Below, piece by piece: positions 8,744-17,352 of a stretch of DNA of 64,000 bases; position 1 is the first letter of the stretch, and each line of letters starts with the position of its first letter. The translations under genes were made by a program, and so were the position numbers. The stretch is taken from contig NZ_JAJQQZ010000003.1 of NCBI RefSeq assembly GCF_021729015.1, positions 248,001-312,000 of the forward strand, written 5' to 3'. The DNA comes from Halobacterium rubrum. Lineage in GTDB: Archaea > Halobacteriota > Halobacteria > Halobacteriales > Halobacteriaceae. The notes beneath the pieces were generated by a model, which worked only from the letters and a program-made list of their open reading frames with translations, did not search any database and had not been told where the DNA came from.

Positions 8744-9943
8744 CTACGCCATCGCTTCGACGCGTTCGGCGAGGTGGTCGCCGAACGGCAGCGAGCACGT
8801 CAACCCCGGGGAGACGGCATTCAGGACGTGTACGGCGCGGTCGTCGTCCTCGACGAACACCGGCTGTTTCACGAGGCCGCCGTCCCGGGAGACGACCTGC
8901 GCCCGGACGCCGGCGTAGCTCGGTGCGAGGTCCGACTCGGTGACCGCCGGGACGAGTTTTCTGGCGGCCGCCGCGAACCGGGCTTTCGAGAACGACTTGC
9001 CGAGCTCGGCGGCGCCGACGCGCAGCATCTTCGGCGAGCCGAACAGCCGCCAGAAACCCCCGTACGAGAGGGTGTCCCGGAGGTCCCCGAGGTCGACGTC
9101 GGTGTTCTCGTAGGCCTCCCGGCCGAACGCGAGGACGGCGTTCGGGCCGACGATGACCGAGCCGTCCGTCCGGCGCGTGTAGTGGACGCCGAGGAACGGC
9201 AACTCGGGGTCCGGGGTCGGGTACACCATCGAGTTCACCAGGTCACGACGGTCGGGCCGGAGTTCGTAGTACTCCCCCCGGAACGGCACGACGTGGTACT
9301 GCTCGCCGACGCCGACCGAGTGCGCGAGCCGGTCGGCGTGCAGCCCCGCCGCGTTCACGACCACGTCGGCGTGGATGGTCCCCGAATCCGTGCGGACGCT
9401 GTACCCGCCTGCGGTCCGGTCCAGCGACGTGACCTCGGTGTCGAGGTGGAGCGTGACGCCGCGCTCACGGGCCTCCCGGGCGAGCGCGTAGACGTACTGC
9501 TGGGCGTCGACGGACGCCGCCTCCGGACAGTGCAGGGCCGCGCGACCGGCGGCGTGTGGCTCCAGCTCGCGGAGTCGCTCGCCGTCCACGACCGTCGCCT
9601 CGACGCCGTTCGCGTCGGCCTGTGCCGCGAGGTCGTCGAGCCGCCGCACTTCCGGCTCCGAGCGCGCCGCGACGACAACGCCGACCTCCTCGCAGGGGAC
9701 GCCGTGCTCGTCGCAGAACGCCTTCGTACGGCGTGTGCCCTCGACCGCGAACTCGGCCTTCCGGGTACCGGGTTCGTAGTTGAACCCCGGGTGGAGGACG
9801 CCCGAGTTCCGGCCGCTCTGGTGGGCTGCGAGGTGGTGTTCTTTCTCCACCACCGCCACGTCGAGGTCGGTCCGGCCGACGAGGTGGTAGGCCGTCGAGA
9901 CGCCGACGCAGCCGCCGCCGACGACAACGACGTCGTGTTCCAT
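8744..9943 (-). CDS. lhgO: L-2-hydroxyglutarate oxidase (FAD-dependent)
   Basis: This 399-residue flavoprotein belongs to the DAO family and matches the LhgO group, which oxidises L-2-hydroxyglutarate to 2-oxoglutarate. The N-terminal Rossmann motif VVVGGGCVGVSTAYH binds FAD, followed by the family signature HQSGRNSGVLHPGFNY near residues 40-55. The GGFWRLF region and a C-terminal AGVRAQ motif also fit. The ATG at 9943 places the FAD motif directly at the N-terminus; an 18-residue extension from 9997 lacks support. It is convergent with the HTH gene (9 bp gap). Malate-type or other 2-hydroxyacid substrates remain possible. Confidence 0.85.
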   Translation of the reverse strand: MEHDVVVVGGGCVGVSTAYHLVGRTDLDVAVVEKEHHLAAHQSGRNSGVLHPGFNYEPGTRKAEFAVEGTRRTKAFCDEHGVPCEEVGVVVAARSEPEVRRLDDLAAQADANGVEATVVDGERLRELEPHAAGRAALHCPEAASVDAQQYVYALAREARERGVTLHLDTEVTSLDRTAGGYSVRTDSGTIHADVVVNAAGLHADRLAHSVGVGEQYHVVPFRGEYYELRPDRRDLVNSMVYPTPDPELPFLGVHYTRRTDGSVIVGPNAVLAFGREAYENTDVDLGDLRDTLSYGGFWRLFGSPKMLRVGAAELGKSFSKARFAAAARKLVPAVTESDLAPSYAGVRAQVVSRDGGLVKQPVFVEDDDRAVHVLNAVSPGLTCSLPFGDHLAERVEAMA

Positions 9944-9980
9944 GCTCGCCGCGTCGCACGCCGGCGTGGAGTACGTTTCG

Positions 9981-9995
9981 GACCACTCGGTGGTC
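9981..9995. repeat. Perfect inverted repeat upstream of lhgO
   Basis: GACCAC and GTGGTC flank a TCG spacer. The repeat lies 38-52 bp upstream of the lhgO start, just before a possible BRE/TATA region (GAAACGTACT read on the minus strand). Its position suits a regulator site, but no regulator is identified. Confidence 0.4.
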
Positions 9996-10138
9996 AAACC
10001 GCGTCGTAAACGGGGCGGCGGTTTCCGAAAGCCGACTCCGTATACGTCAGCCTCCCGAAGTGACGGCGGCGGCTGTCAGAGGCACGCCAGCGCGAGCGGA
10101 CGGACGACCTTTTCCCGGCGCCCGCGCTACCACCGACT

Positions 10139-10768
10139 ATGCAGACCACGACGGCCGGCCAGTACCGGGTGCTCGGCGACGCCCCCGACCGCGACGGGCT
10201 CCTGTTGCTGGACCGCGCGGACCACGAACCAGTCCGGGTGGCCGCCGACGGCTACGACGCCGACAGCGATCTCGCCGCCGACGTCGCCGCCCTCCGGCCG
10301 GGCTACCTCGTCGACGCCACGCTCGCCTGGAGCGACGGCGACGCCCGCTTCGAGGCCGTCGACGTCGAGAAGCGCACGCTCCTGACGTTCTCCCGGGGCG
10401 TCTCCGGGCTCTTCGAGGCCGCCCTCGAGACGATGGAGGAAGCCCACCAGGAGGGCGTCGGGGTCACCGGCCGCCCGACGTTCAGCACCGACAACGAACC
10501 GAACGGCGCCGTCTACGCGTTCGCCCAGCAGTCCGGGCAGCGCGACATCTTCGACGAGATCCGGACCGGCGTCCTGCCCATCGAACCGCTGGTCGACCGG
10601 CTCGACGAGGAGGCCGACGACGCCCACGAGCTCTTCGTCTTCGACCCCATCGACCACGAGTTCGTGGTCGTCTACCTCGTGCTCCACCGGGACTCCGTGC
10701 TCGCGGACACCGTCCGCGACACCTACGACTGCCCCCGGCCGTCGGAAGTCGACCCGGCCGGGGACTGA
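10139..10768 (+). CDS. Conserved haloarchaeal hypothetical protein (possibly DUF6663)
   Basis: This soluble acidic 209-residue protein starts with a beta-rich domain (about 1-85). A helix-rich middle follows (GLFEAALETMEEAHQEGVGV), and the C-terminal part is strand-rich (HELFVFDPIDHEFVVVYLVL). I recognise it as a conserved haloarchaeal family, possibly DUF6663, with no known activity. The first 85 residues resemble an OB-like barrel in pattern only. It is convergent with panE, 9 bp apart, and is divergent from lhgO across a 195-bp intergenic region. Confidence 0.75.
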   Translation: MQTTTAGQYRVLGDAPDRDGLLLLDRADHEPVRVAADGYDADSDLAADVAALRPGYLVDATLAWSDGDARFEAVDVEKRTLLTFSRGVSGLFEAALETMEEAHQEGVGVTGRPTFSTDNEPNGAVYAFAQQSGQRDIFDEIRTGVLPIEPLVDRLDEEADDAHELFVFDPIDHEFVVVYLVLHRDSVLADTVRDTYDCPRPSEVDPAGD

Positions 10769-10777
10769 CCGCACCCG

Positions 10778-11704
10778 TCAGTTCTCGCCTCGTTCTGCGA
10801 GCCGCACGAGGTCGGCGAGCGTCTGGTTCACCGGCGCGTCGACGCCGTGTTCGTGAGCCCGGTCGGCGAGCGCGCCGTGCAGCGCCTCCACTTCCGTCCG
10901 GGAGCCGCGCTCGAGGTCCTGTCGCATCGAGGAGTGGTTCGACGCCGTCTGCTCCGCGACGCCGCGAGCTCGTTCGACGACGTCGTCGGGGACGTCGACG
11001 TCCTCGGCGCGGGCCACGCTCGCGCCCTCCTCGACGGCTCGCTCTAGCAGCCGCTCGCCAGTCTCCTGTTCGACGAGCGCGCCGTTCGGCACGCGAGCGA
11101 GCGCCGTCGCTGCGTTGATGCCGGCGTTCACGAGGACCTTCGTCCACACCGCACGCTGTGGGTCGTCGGTCACCGACGCGCCGAGCCCGGCGGCCGAGAG
11201 GGTGTCGGCGACCTCGCGGACAAACGCGTCGCTCTCACCCGCGTACCGGCCGACGGTCGTCTCGCCCTCGCCGGCGTGTCGCACGACACCGGGCGCTTCG
11301 CGGACCGCGCCGTTGGTCGTCGTCCCGGCGAGGACGACACCAGTCGGGATAGACTCGGCGAGCGTCTCGACGTTCCCGAGGCCGTTCTGAAGCGACAGGA
11401 CGGCGGGCGGGTCCGTGCCGTCGACGTGGCCAGAGAGCCCCTCGGCCGCCGACTCAGTGTCGTAGCTCTTCACACAGACGACCACGAGGTCGGCGTCCGC
11501 GACGACCGCCGGGTCGGTCGCCGTCGCCGGGTGGGTCGTCGTCTGGCTGCCGTCGGAGTGCTCGACGACGAGCCCCTCGGCGGCCACCCGGTCGAGGTGG
11601 TCGCTGTCCGGCCGTCCGAGCAACACCACGTCCTCACCGGCGGCCGCGAGCAGCCCGCCGACGAGCGACCCCAGCGACCCCGGTCCCTGCACCACCACGC
11701 GCAT
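10778..11704 (-). CDS. panE: 2-dehydropantoate 2-reductase (ketopantoate reductase)
   Basis: This 308-residue NADPH-dependent enzyme reduces 2-dehydropantoate to pantoate on the coenzyme A pathway. The N-terminal dinucleotide motif GPGSLGSLVGG (about 7-17) is followed by the conserved VCVKSYDT lysine region near residue 80. The active-site segment KVLVNAGINAATAL and the SSMRQDLERGSRTEVEALHG stretch hold the expected Lys, Asn, Ser and Glu. The length is typical. No other pantothenate gene is adjacent. Confidence 0.9.
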   Translation of the reverse strand: MRVVVQGPGSLGSLVGGLLAAAGEDVVLLGRPDSDHLDRVAAEGLVVEHSDGSQTTTHPATATDPAVVADADLVVVCVKSYDTESAAEGLSGHVDGTDPPAVLSLQNGLGNVETLAESIPTGVVLAGTTTNGAVREAPGVVRHAGEGETTVGRYAGESDAFVREVADTLSAAGLGASVTDDPQRAVWTKVLVNAGINAATALARVPNGALVEQETGERLLERAVEEGASVARAEDVDVPDDVVERARGVAEQTASNHSSMRQDLERGSRTEVEALHGALADRAHEHGVDAPVNQTLADLVRLAERGEN

Positions 11705-11780
11705 ACCACCGCCTACGCCGCCCCGGACAAATAGTGGTGGGTTCGCGAAGGCCTAAGCACCGCCAGCGGCCAGTGGGCGT

Positions 11781-12659
11781 GTGACGCTCCGCGACGCCGC
11801 CGCGCCGCTGGCCGCCAGCGCGCTCTGGGGCGGCATGTACGTCGTCTCCAAGTGGGTGTTCGTCGCGGTACCAGCGGTCACGCTGGCCTTCCTCCGGGTC
11901 GCGGTCGGCGGCGTCGCGCTGTACGCCGCGCTGCGGGCGCGCGGTGCCATCCCCGGCCTCTCGGGCCGCGACCGCCGGGCGGTGCTCCGCCTCGGCTTCT
12001 GGGTAGCCGTCACCCTCTCAACGCAGTTCGTCGGCACCGACCGAACGAACGCCAGCCAGGGGTCGCTGCTGACGATGCTCACGCCAGCGTTCACGATGTT
12101 GCTCGGCGTCTCACTGCTCGACGAACGCCTCACGGCCCGGTCGGTCGCCGGGATGGCGCTGGCGGCTGTCGGCACACTGCTGGTCGTCGCCGGCCAGTAC
12201 GGCCTCGCGCTCGGCGGCGCGGACGGCGTCGGCCTGCTCGCGCTGCTCGCCGCCAGCGCCGCCTGGGCTGCCTACACGGTCGACGGCGCCCGCATCGTCC
12301 GAAAGCACGGCGCACTGCTCGCGGCCACGTACAGCGCGCTCGCCGCCGCGCCGATGCTCGCCGTCCCGGCCGCCGTCGAGCTCGCGTTCACCGACGCGAC
12401 CGTCACGGTCACCCCGGGCGCCGTCGCCGCCGTCGCCTACCTCGGGCTCGCCAGCACGGCAGCGGCGTGGTGGCTCTGGTACCGGGGCGTCGCCCGCGGG
12501 TCGGCGACGCTCGTCGCCGCGACGTTCTTCGCGCAGCCGCTGGTCGGTGCCGGCCTCGGCGCGCTGCTGCTCGGCGAGACGCTCGGCCCCGGGTTCGTCG
12601 CCGGCGGCGTGTTCATGTGCGCTGGCGTCGGCCTCGTCAGCACAGCCCGGGCGCGGTAA
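11781..12659 (+). CDS. EamA/DMT-superfamily transporter
   Basis: This 292-residue integral membrane protein has ten hydrophobic segments arranged as two EamA repeats, each opening with a WG or AAW pattern (SALWGGMYVVSKW and SAAWAAYTVDG). The second repeat ends in the typical GETLGPGFVAGGVFM segment. Such proteins export or import metabolites such as amino acids or nucleosides; the substrate is unknown. The start is a GTG at 11781, 76 bp from the divergent panE start. The next gene begins 32 bp downstream. Confidence 0.87.
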   Translation: MTLRDAAAPLAASALWGGMYVVSKWVFVAVPAVTLAFLRVAVGGVALYAALRARGAIPGLSGRDRRAVLRLGFWVAVTLSTQFVGTDRTNASQGSLLTMLTPAFTMLLGVSLLDERLTARSVAGMALAAVGTLLVVAGQYGLALGGADGVGLLALLAASAAWAAYTVDGARIVRKHGALLAATYSALAAAPMLAVPAAVELAFTDATVTVTPGAVAAVAYLGLASTAAAWWLWYRGVARGSATLVAATFFAQPLVGAGLGALLLGETLGPGFVAGGVFMCAGVGLVSTARAR

Positions 12660-12691
12660 CGTTTTTCCCGGCGCGGAGCCTCCCACCCGCC

Positions 12692-13594
12692 ATGTCACGG
12701 GACCGGCGCGGCCAGATGCTGCTCGTCGCGGCGCTCGGCCTCGCCGTCGCGTTCGTCGCGCTCGCGCTCGTCCTCAACGCCGTCGTCTTCACGGAGAACC
12801 TCGCCACCCGGAACCCCGACCCGGCCGACGACGCGCTCGCCTACGAGGGCGCCGTCACGGAGGGCGTCGGCGGCCTGCTCGCGGAGACGAACCGCTACGA
12901 CGACACGGACTACGGCACGCTCGACGCCGCGTTCCGCACGGGGGTCACCGACTGGGACGCGAATGCCAGCCGGCTCGCCGCCGCCGACGGCCGAATCGCC
13001 GCCGTCGAACTGAACGAGACCACGAACGGCACTCGCATCCTGCAGGACGCCAGCAGCACCTTCACCAGCGACGGCGGCGCCAGCGACTGGACCGTCGCCG
13101 GCGGCGTCTCCGACACCCGGCGGTTCGTCGTCGTCGCCGAGCCGTCGTCGTCGTCACCAGTGACCTTCGAGGTCGACGACGGCTCCGGCAACGACTGGCA
13201 GGTCGAAATCGCCGAGGACGTCAGCGGGAACGCGACGGTCACGGTGGTCGACGACGGCACCGTCGTCGCCGACGTGACCCACGACGACGCCACTGTCGCT
13301 GTCGACCTCACAGAGGGCACGGTCAACGGCTCGGCAGTCGCGAACTGGACGTACGCCGAGGGCGTCACCACCCCCTACGACGTGACCGTCAGCGACGGCT
13401 CGCGGGCGAGTGGCCGCTACCAGCTGTTCGTCGACCGCGAGCAGGGGAGTTTCAGCACGGCGGCCGCGACCACCCGACCGGCGATCTACAGCGCCACCGT
13501 CGACGTGACGGTCCACCGCTCGTCGCTGACCTACGAGTCACCGGTCGTGCTCGCTCCGGCGGACGCCCCGGGCGAGGACGAACTGACGGAGTAG
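12692..13594 (+). CDS. Membrane-anchored surface protein (DUF7261-like)
   Basis: This 300-residue protein begins MSRDRRGQMLLVAAL, a basic pilin-like start that runs into one long hydrophobic helix (about 9-36). The rest is an extracellular, beta-rich domain with several N-x-T/S sites (NETTNGT, GNATVT, NGSAVANWT), which suggests glycosylation. The R-G-Q before the helix is seen in haloarchaeal families (DUF7261, DUF7266 and similar) found near type IV pilin genes. I see no other pilus gene here. It may form part of a surface or pilus-like assembly; this is inference. Confidence 0.72.
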   Translation: MSRDRRGQMLLVAALGLAVAFVALALVLNAVVFTENLATRNPDPADDALAYEGAVTEGVGGLLAETNRYDDTDYGTLDAAFRTGVTDWDANASRLAAADGRIAAVELNETTNGTRILQDASSTFTSDGGASDWTVAGGVSDTRRFVVVAEPSSSSPVTFEVDDGSGNDWQVEIAEDVSGNATVTVVDDGTVVADVTHDDATVAVDLTEGTVNGSAVANWTYAEGVTTPYDVTVSDGSRASGRYQLFVDREQGSFSTAAATTRPAIYSATVDVTVHRSSLTYESPVVLAPADAPGEDELTE

Positions 13595-13660
13595 CCGCCG
13601 CCGCTCTGGGACCGCCCGCCACCGACCGATTTTTGCCCGTCCGGTGTCGCCGTCTGGCGT

Positions 13661-14131
13661 ATGCCGAACACCCGGACGTTCGTCGGGAGCGTGCTCGCGC
13701 TCTGGGCGGTCGCGCTCGCCACCGCAGTTGTGACGTGGCCAGTCGAGGCAACCGTCGCGCTGTTCGCCGGTGGCGCCGTCGTCGCCTTCCTCGCGGAACT
13801 CGTCGTCGTTCGGGCCGGCTGGCTCGAACACCACGTCGGCCCGAAACTGCTCGGCGTCCCCCTCTACGTCCTCGCCGGCTGGACCGGCACCGTCTACGTC
13901 GCCTACCGGGTCGCGCTGCTCGTCGCCGAGGGCTGGCCGGCGGTGGCGCTCGCCGCCGTCCTCGCGACCGCCTACGACGTCGCGACGGACCCCCAGGGCG
14001 TCGCCGACGGCCACTGGACGTACCACACCGACCTCGGCGGCCCGAGCTACCGGTCGGTGCCGTGGTGGAACTTCGCCGGCTGGCTCGCCGTCGCCGCCAC
14101 CACCGCCGGCCTCGCCGCGCCGTTCCTCTGA
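13661..14131 (+). CDS. Short carotenoid-biosynthesis-like membrane protein (CruF/DUF422 type)
   Basis: This 156-residue membrane protein has about four or five hydrophobic segments. The motifs AYDVATDPQGVADGHWTY and PWWNFAGWLAV resemble the DPVA...WSY and P..NF.GW patterns of the CruF/DUF422 family, which includes bisanhydrobacterioruberin hydratase. That family is usually about 250-300 residues, so this is either a short relative or a truncated paralogue. There is no other carotenoid gene within the window. A role in bacterioruberin synthesis is only suggested. Confidence 0.6.
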   Translation: MPNTRTFVGSVLALWAVALATAVVTWPVEATVALFAGGAVVAFLAELVVVRAGWLEHHVGPKLLGVPLYVLAGWTGTVYVAYRVALLVAEGWPAVALAAVLATAYDVATDPQGVADGHWTYHTDLGGPSYRSVPWWNFAGWLAVAATTAGLAAPFL

Positions 14132-14196
14132 ACGGTCGCAGCGCTTCGCAGTCCCAGCGAGCAGTCTACGACGACCCCGGTGCGGAGCCTCCAGAA

Positions 14197-15210
14197 TCAG
14201 GCAGACAGCAGGACGGTGTCGCCCTCGTCGTCGACGGAGACGTCGTAGTCGAACTCCGCCAGCAGGTCGACGCAGGTCTCGACGTGCGACGTCACGTCGG
14301 GCGCCCGCACTTCGCCGCCCGCCACCGCCAGCACCGGCACGAGCTGGTCCGCGAGATGGCTGTCGACCGCCGCCTCGCCGGCCTCGAACTCGTCGAACGC
14401 CGCGGCGGCCTCCTCGCCGACCTCCTCGGCGCTGACGCCACGCCCACCCAGCCCGGTGAACCCGGCCCGGGAGTGCTCGTACTCGGCAGCCAGCACGACG
14501 GCCGACCCGGTCGAGTCCGCCTCGGCGTACTCGATCTCGTGGGTCGCGTCCTCGGCCGCCGCCGCGGCCTGCCGCTCGGCCACCTCGTCCTCCTCGAGGG
14601 ACGCCTCCGCCACGGAGTACGCCGTCAGCGACGTCCGCGAGCCGCGCTCGGTCAGCGCGAGCGGGTCGAACTCCGACGGCCGCACCGTCAGCGTCGCCTC
14701 GCCGCCGCCGCGGGGGTAGAACCCGCGGCGGGCGACGGAGACGTCGGCGTCCAGCCCGTGCTCGCGCAGCAGCGGCAGCTTCACGCGCTGGAAGTAGTCG
14801 AACGGCGGCGCCCACTTCGCGTCGGTGCCGCCGGTCAGCGTCGCCTCCAGCGGCTCCTCGAGGGCGACCGCCAGCGGCAGCAGCGAGTCGAAGACGAGCG
14901 GAATCGAGCCCGCCGTCCCGACCTCGACGCTGGTCGACCCGCCCAGCACCGGTTCCTCCTCGTCGGCTTCCTCGGCGGCCACTCGCGGCTCGAACGTGAA
15001 TGCCTCGGACCCGACCTCCACGCCGTCTGTCGCGGCGTCACAGATGTCGGCGACAGCCTCTACGGCGGCGCAGTGCTGGGCCTGCAGCCCAGGGTTCGAC
15101 CGAGCGCGCCGCACGTACCGCATCCGGAAGGGCTCCCCGGAGACCGCCGCACACGTCAACGCAGTGCGGACGAGCTGACCGCCACCGGAACTCCCATCGA
15201 GAACGTGCAT
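14197..15210 (-). CDS. rtcA: RNA 3'-terminal phosphate cyclase
   Basis: This 337-residue enzyme converts RNA 3'-phosphates to 2',3'-cyclic phosphates through an AMP-histidine intermediate. It starts with the family hallmark [15 protein letters not shown] (residues 4-18). The catalytic histidine is H285 in the [16 protein letters not shown] motif, and the [10 protein letters not shown] and [14 protein letters not shown] segments also match. The ATG at 15210 places the hallmark at the N-terminus as in homologues. RtcB ligase is not in the window. The gene diverges from the DUF1684 gene across 82 bp. Confidence 0.92.
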   Translation of the reverse strand: MHVLDGSSGGGQLVRTALTCAAVSGEPFRMRYVRRARSNPGLQAQHCAAVEAVADICDAATDGVEVGSEAFTFEPRVAAEEADEEEPVLGGSTSVEVGTAGSIPLVFDSLLPLAVALEEPLEATLTGGTDAKWAPPFDYFQRVKLPLLREHGLDADVSVARRGFYPRGGGEATLTVRPSEFDPLALTERGSRTSLTAYSVAEASLEEDEVAERQAAAAAEDATHEIEYAEADSTGSAVVLAAEYEHSRAGFTGLGGRGVSAEEVGEEAAAAFDEFEAGEAAVDSHLADQLVPVLAVAGGEVRAPDVTSHVETCVDLLAEFDYDVSVDDEGDTVLLSA

Positions 15211-15292
15211 ACCTAAACCAGGGACCGGACCAGTCAAAAGGGTGTCCGTCCGCGCCGCCACAGTTAGGGGGGTCGACCGAGTGCGTACACGC

Positions 15293-15847
15293 ATGGACGA
15301 AGCCTTCGACGAGGACGCGTGGCGACAGCGCGTCCACGACTACCGGGCGGAGAAAGACGACTTCTTCGCCAGCCACGACCAGTCACCGATTCCGCCCGGC
15401 GACCGAGCGGACTTCGACAGCCTCGACTACTTTCCCCCCGACCCCGAGCTCCGGGTCAGCGCTCGGTACCGAACCGCCAACGACGGCGAAACGGTCGAGC
15501 TGGACACGACGAAGGGGCCGCCCGCCGAGTACACGCGGGCCGCCGTGCTCGGCTTCGACCTCGACGGCGACCACCACACGCTGACGGCGTTCCACGTCGA
15601 GGGCGAGGACACGCTTTTCGTCCCGTTCACGGACCCGACGAACGACCACGAGACCTACCACCGCGGCCGCTACCTCGACGTCGACCCGGGCGACGCCAGC
15701 GACGGCGACCGCGTGGCGCTGGACTTCAACCTCGCGTACAACCCCTTCTGTGCGTACAGCGACAACTTCGCGTGTGCGTTGCCACCACACGACAACCACG
15801 TGCCCGTCCGCGTCGAAGCCGGCGAGCGCGCGTACGACCAGTCCTGA
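15293..15847 (+). CDS. DUF1684 family protein
   Basis: This 184-residue soluble protein carries the DUF1684 signature. It starts with a W-x-x-R...R..KD.FF opening (residues 8-23), then [12 protein letters not shown], and ends with [26 protein letters not shown]. The last block contains conserved Cys and His residues, possibly a metal site. The family is widespread in bacteria and haloarchaea, often of unknown function. The ATG at 15293 removes 17 unsupported upstream residues. An imperfect tandem repeat begins at the stop codon. Confidence 0.88.
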   Translation: MDEAFDEDAWRQRVHDYRAEKDDFFASHDQSPIPPGDRADFDSLDYFPPDPELRVSARYRTANDGETVELDTTKGPPAEYTRAAVLGFDLDGDHHTLTAFHVEGEDTLFVPFTDPTNDHETYHRGRYLDVDPGDASDGDRVALDFNLAYNPFCAYSDNFACALPPHDNHVPVRVEAGERAYDQS

Positions 15848-15907
15848 CCGAGATAGGGGGCCGCCCACAGCACTACCCCTGACCGAGGCAGAGGCCGCCC
15901 ACAGCAC
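15843..15907. repeat. Imperfect tandem duplication downstream of the DUF1684 gene
   Basis: Two copies of about 30 bp (15843-15873 and 15878-15907), each starting CCTGACCGAG and ending GGCCGCCCACAGCAC, lie at a 35-bp period. The first copy covers the stop codon. The copies differ by a few bases. The remaining sequence to 16053 holds no recognisable gene. Confidence 0.7.
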
Positions 15908-16053
15908 GGGCGGCGCCGGCCCGTCACTACTCTTGCTGCTGTTCCGATGTCGGCGCGTGCGTCGCTACGCGCCGCTGGTCTCGGCTGTCGGGGGCGCGGT
16001 CAAAAACTACTCCGACGCAGTGACGCGAGTTCGAAGAACGTCGTTGCCGGAAC

Positions 16054-17031
16054 TCAGGCCGCCGCCTCGGTCGCCTCCAGGAGCTCCTGGTAGCGGTTCC
16101 GGATGGTGACCTCGCTGACGTCGGTGACGTCGCTGACCTCGCTCTGGGTCACCTTGTGGTTGGTGAGCAGGCTGGACGCGTAGATGGCCGCCGCGGCGAG
16201 GCCGACCGGCGACTTTCCGGACGTGACGCCGTCCTTCTGGGCGTTCTCGAGGAGCTCCCGCGAGCGTCGCTCGACCTCGTCGGGGAGGTCGAGTTCGCTG
16301 GCGAACCGGGGGACGTACTGCGCGGGGTCGGCGGGCGCGACCTCGAGGTTGAGCTCGCGGACGATGTACCGGTACGTGCGCTTGAACTCCATCGCGTCGA
16401 TACGGCTGACGTTCGCGACCTCGTCGATGGACCGCGGCGTGTTGAGCTGCCGAGCCGACGCGTAGAGCGCTGCGGTCGCGACGCCCTCGATGCTGCGGCC
16501 GGGCAGGAGGTCCTCGCCGAGCGCGCGGCGGTAGATGACCGACGCCGTCTCGCGTACCTCCTTCGGGAGGCCGAGGGCGGAGGCCATGCGTTCGATCTCG
16601 CCGAGCGCCTGCTTGAGGTTGCGCTCCTTGCTGTTTCGCGTGCGGAAGCGCTCGTTCCACTTGCGGAGGCGCTGCATCTTCTGGCGCTGGTTGCTGGACA
16701 GCGAGTTGCCGTAGGCGTCTTTGTCCTGCCAGCCGATGTTCGTCGACAGCCCCTTGTCGTGCATCATGTTCGTTGTCGGGGCGCCGACGCGGCTCTTCTG
16801 GTCTTTCTCGGCGGAGTCGAACGCGCGCCACTCGGGCCCGCGGTCGATGCCCTCCTCCTCGACGACGAGTCCGCACTCGACGCAGACCGACTCGCCGTGC
16901 TCCTCGTCGTCGACGACCTGCCCACCGCACTCGGGGCAGGTCAGGACGTCCTCGTCGGTGGTCGATACCGTGGACTCGTCTTCTGTCTGGCGCTGGTCGC
17001 TGCTGTAGGTTCGGATTGTGCTGTCACTCAT
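16054..17031 (-). CDS. tfb: Transcription initiation factor IIB
   Basis: TFB bridges TBP-bound promoter DNA and RNA polymerase. The 325-residue protein has an N-terminal zinc ribbon with C32, C35, C50 and C53, then the B-finger/linker containing the RGPEWRAFD motif (about 65-75). Two cyclin-like repeats follow (about 125-215 and 225-315). The second repeat ends with a helix-turn-helix (KVTQSEVSDVTDVSEVTIRNRY) for BRE contact. The ATG at 17031 is used; an upstream extension to 17136 would overlap the TATA box. Haloarchaea carry several TFB paralogues, so this one may serve a promoter subset. Confidence 0.96.
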   Translation of the reverse strand: MSDSTIRTYSSDQRQTEDESTVSTTDEDVLTCPECGGQVVDDEEHGESVCVECGLVVEEEGIDRGPEWRAFDSAEKDQKSRVGAPTTNMMHDKGLSTNIGWQDKDAYGNSLSSNQRQKMQRLRKWNERFRTRNSKERNLKQALGEIERMASALGLPKEVRETASVIYRRALGEDLLPGRSIEGVATAALYASARQLNTPRSIDEVANVSRIDAMEFKRTYRYIVRELNLEVAPADPAQYVPRFASELDLPDEVERRSRELLENAQKDGVTSGKSPVGLAAAAIYASSLLTNHKVTQSEVSDVTDVSEVTIRNRYQELLEATEAAA

Positions 17032-17100
17032 TATGGTGGAAGTGTCGGGCGACAACCGTCTCCTCGCCCGACTCGTTGTGATGCAAAGTAACAGCGACAA

Positions 17101-17116
17101 GTATTTAAATCTTTCG
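17101..17116 (-). promoter_or_regulatory. BRE/TATA promoter of tfb
   Basis: Read on the minus strand the element is CGAAAGATTTAAATAC, a strong BRE plus TATA match. Transcription should begin near 17078, giving an untranslated leader of about 45 nt before the ATG at 17031. That is longer than for most neighbours. Confidence 0.7.
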
Positions 17117-17227
17117 CGATATTGTGCCTCGTTCACATGCGGAAAACCGGACTCAAGGAGTCTGTCACGGTCGTTGACTCGGCTTTTTGGGTGGCCTAAC
17201 GATTACCGGTAGGTAACCCCGGGACAG

Positions 17228-17317
17228 CGAAAGCCTTTTATCTTTATCGCTGGGTTGTATTCCGCAGTCGTGGCTCCCGCACCTAGCGAACTGAGAACTA
17301 GGGAGAAACCTTTAACT
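17228..17317 (+). promoter_or_regulatory. Two candidate promoters before the response regulator
   Basis: The 321-bp region between tfb and the response regulator has two plus-strand BRE/TATA-like elements. The distal one is CGAAAGCCTTTTATC (17228-17242), predicting a start near 17265. The proximal one is CCTTTAACT (17309-17317), predicting a start near 17340 and a leader of about 13 nt. I see no tRNA or ORF in the region. Confidence 0.5.
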
Positions 17318-17352
17318 GGGCCGCTCGGACACTCACTCGAACGACCAGTTCC

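Noticed and set aside
12547-15216. An 889-codon open frame on the plus strand
   Set aside because: It crosses the surface-protein, CruF-like and RtcA genes in other frames and is Arg/Pro-rich, the mark of a shadow frame.
17137-17352. tRNA or stable RNA between tfb and the response regulator
   Set aside because: I could not fold a cloverleaf or find a T-loop consensus; the A+T-rich stretches are better read as promoters.
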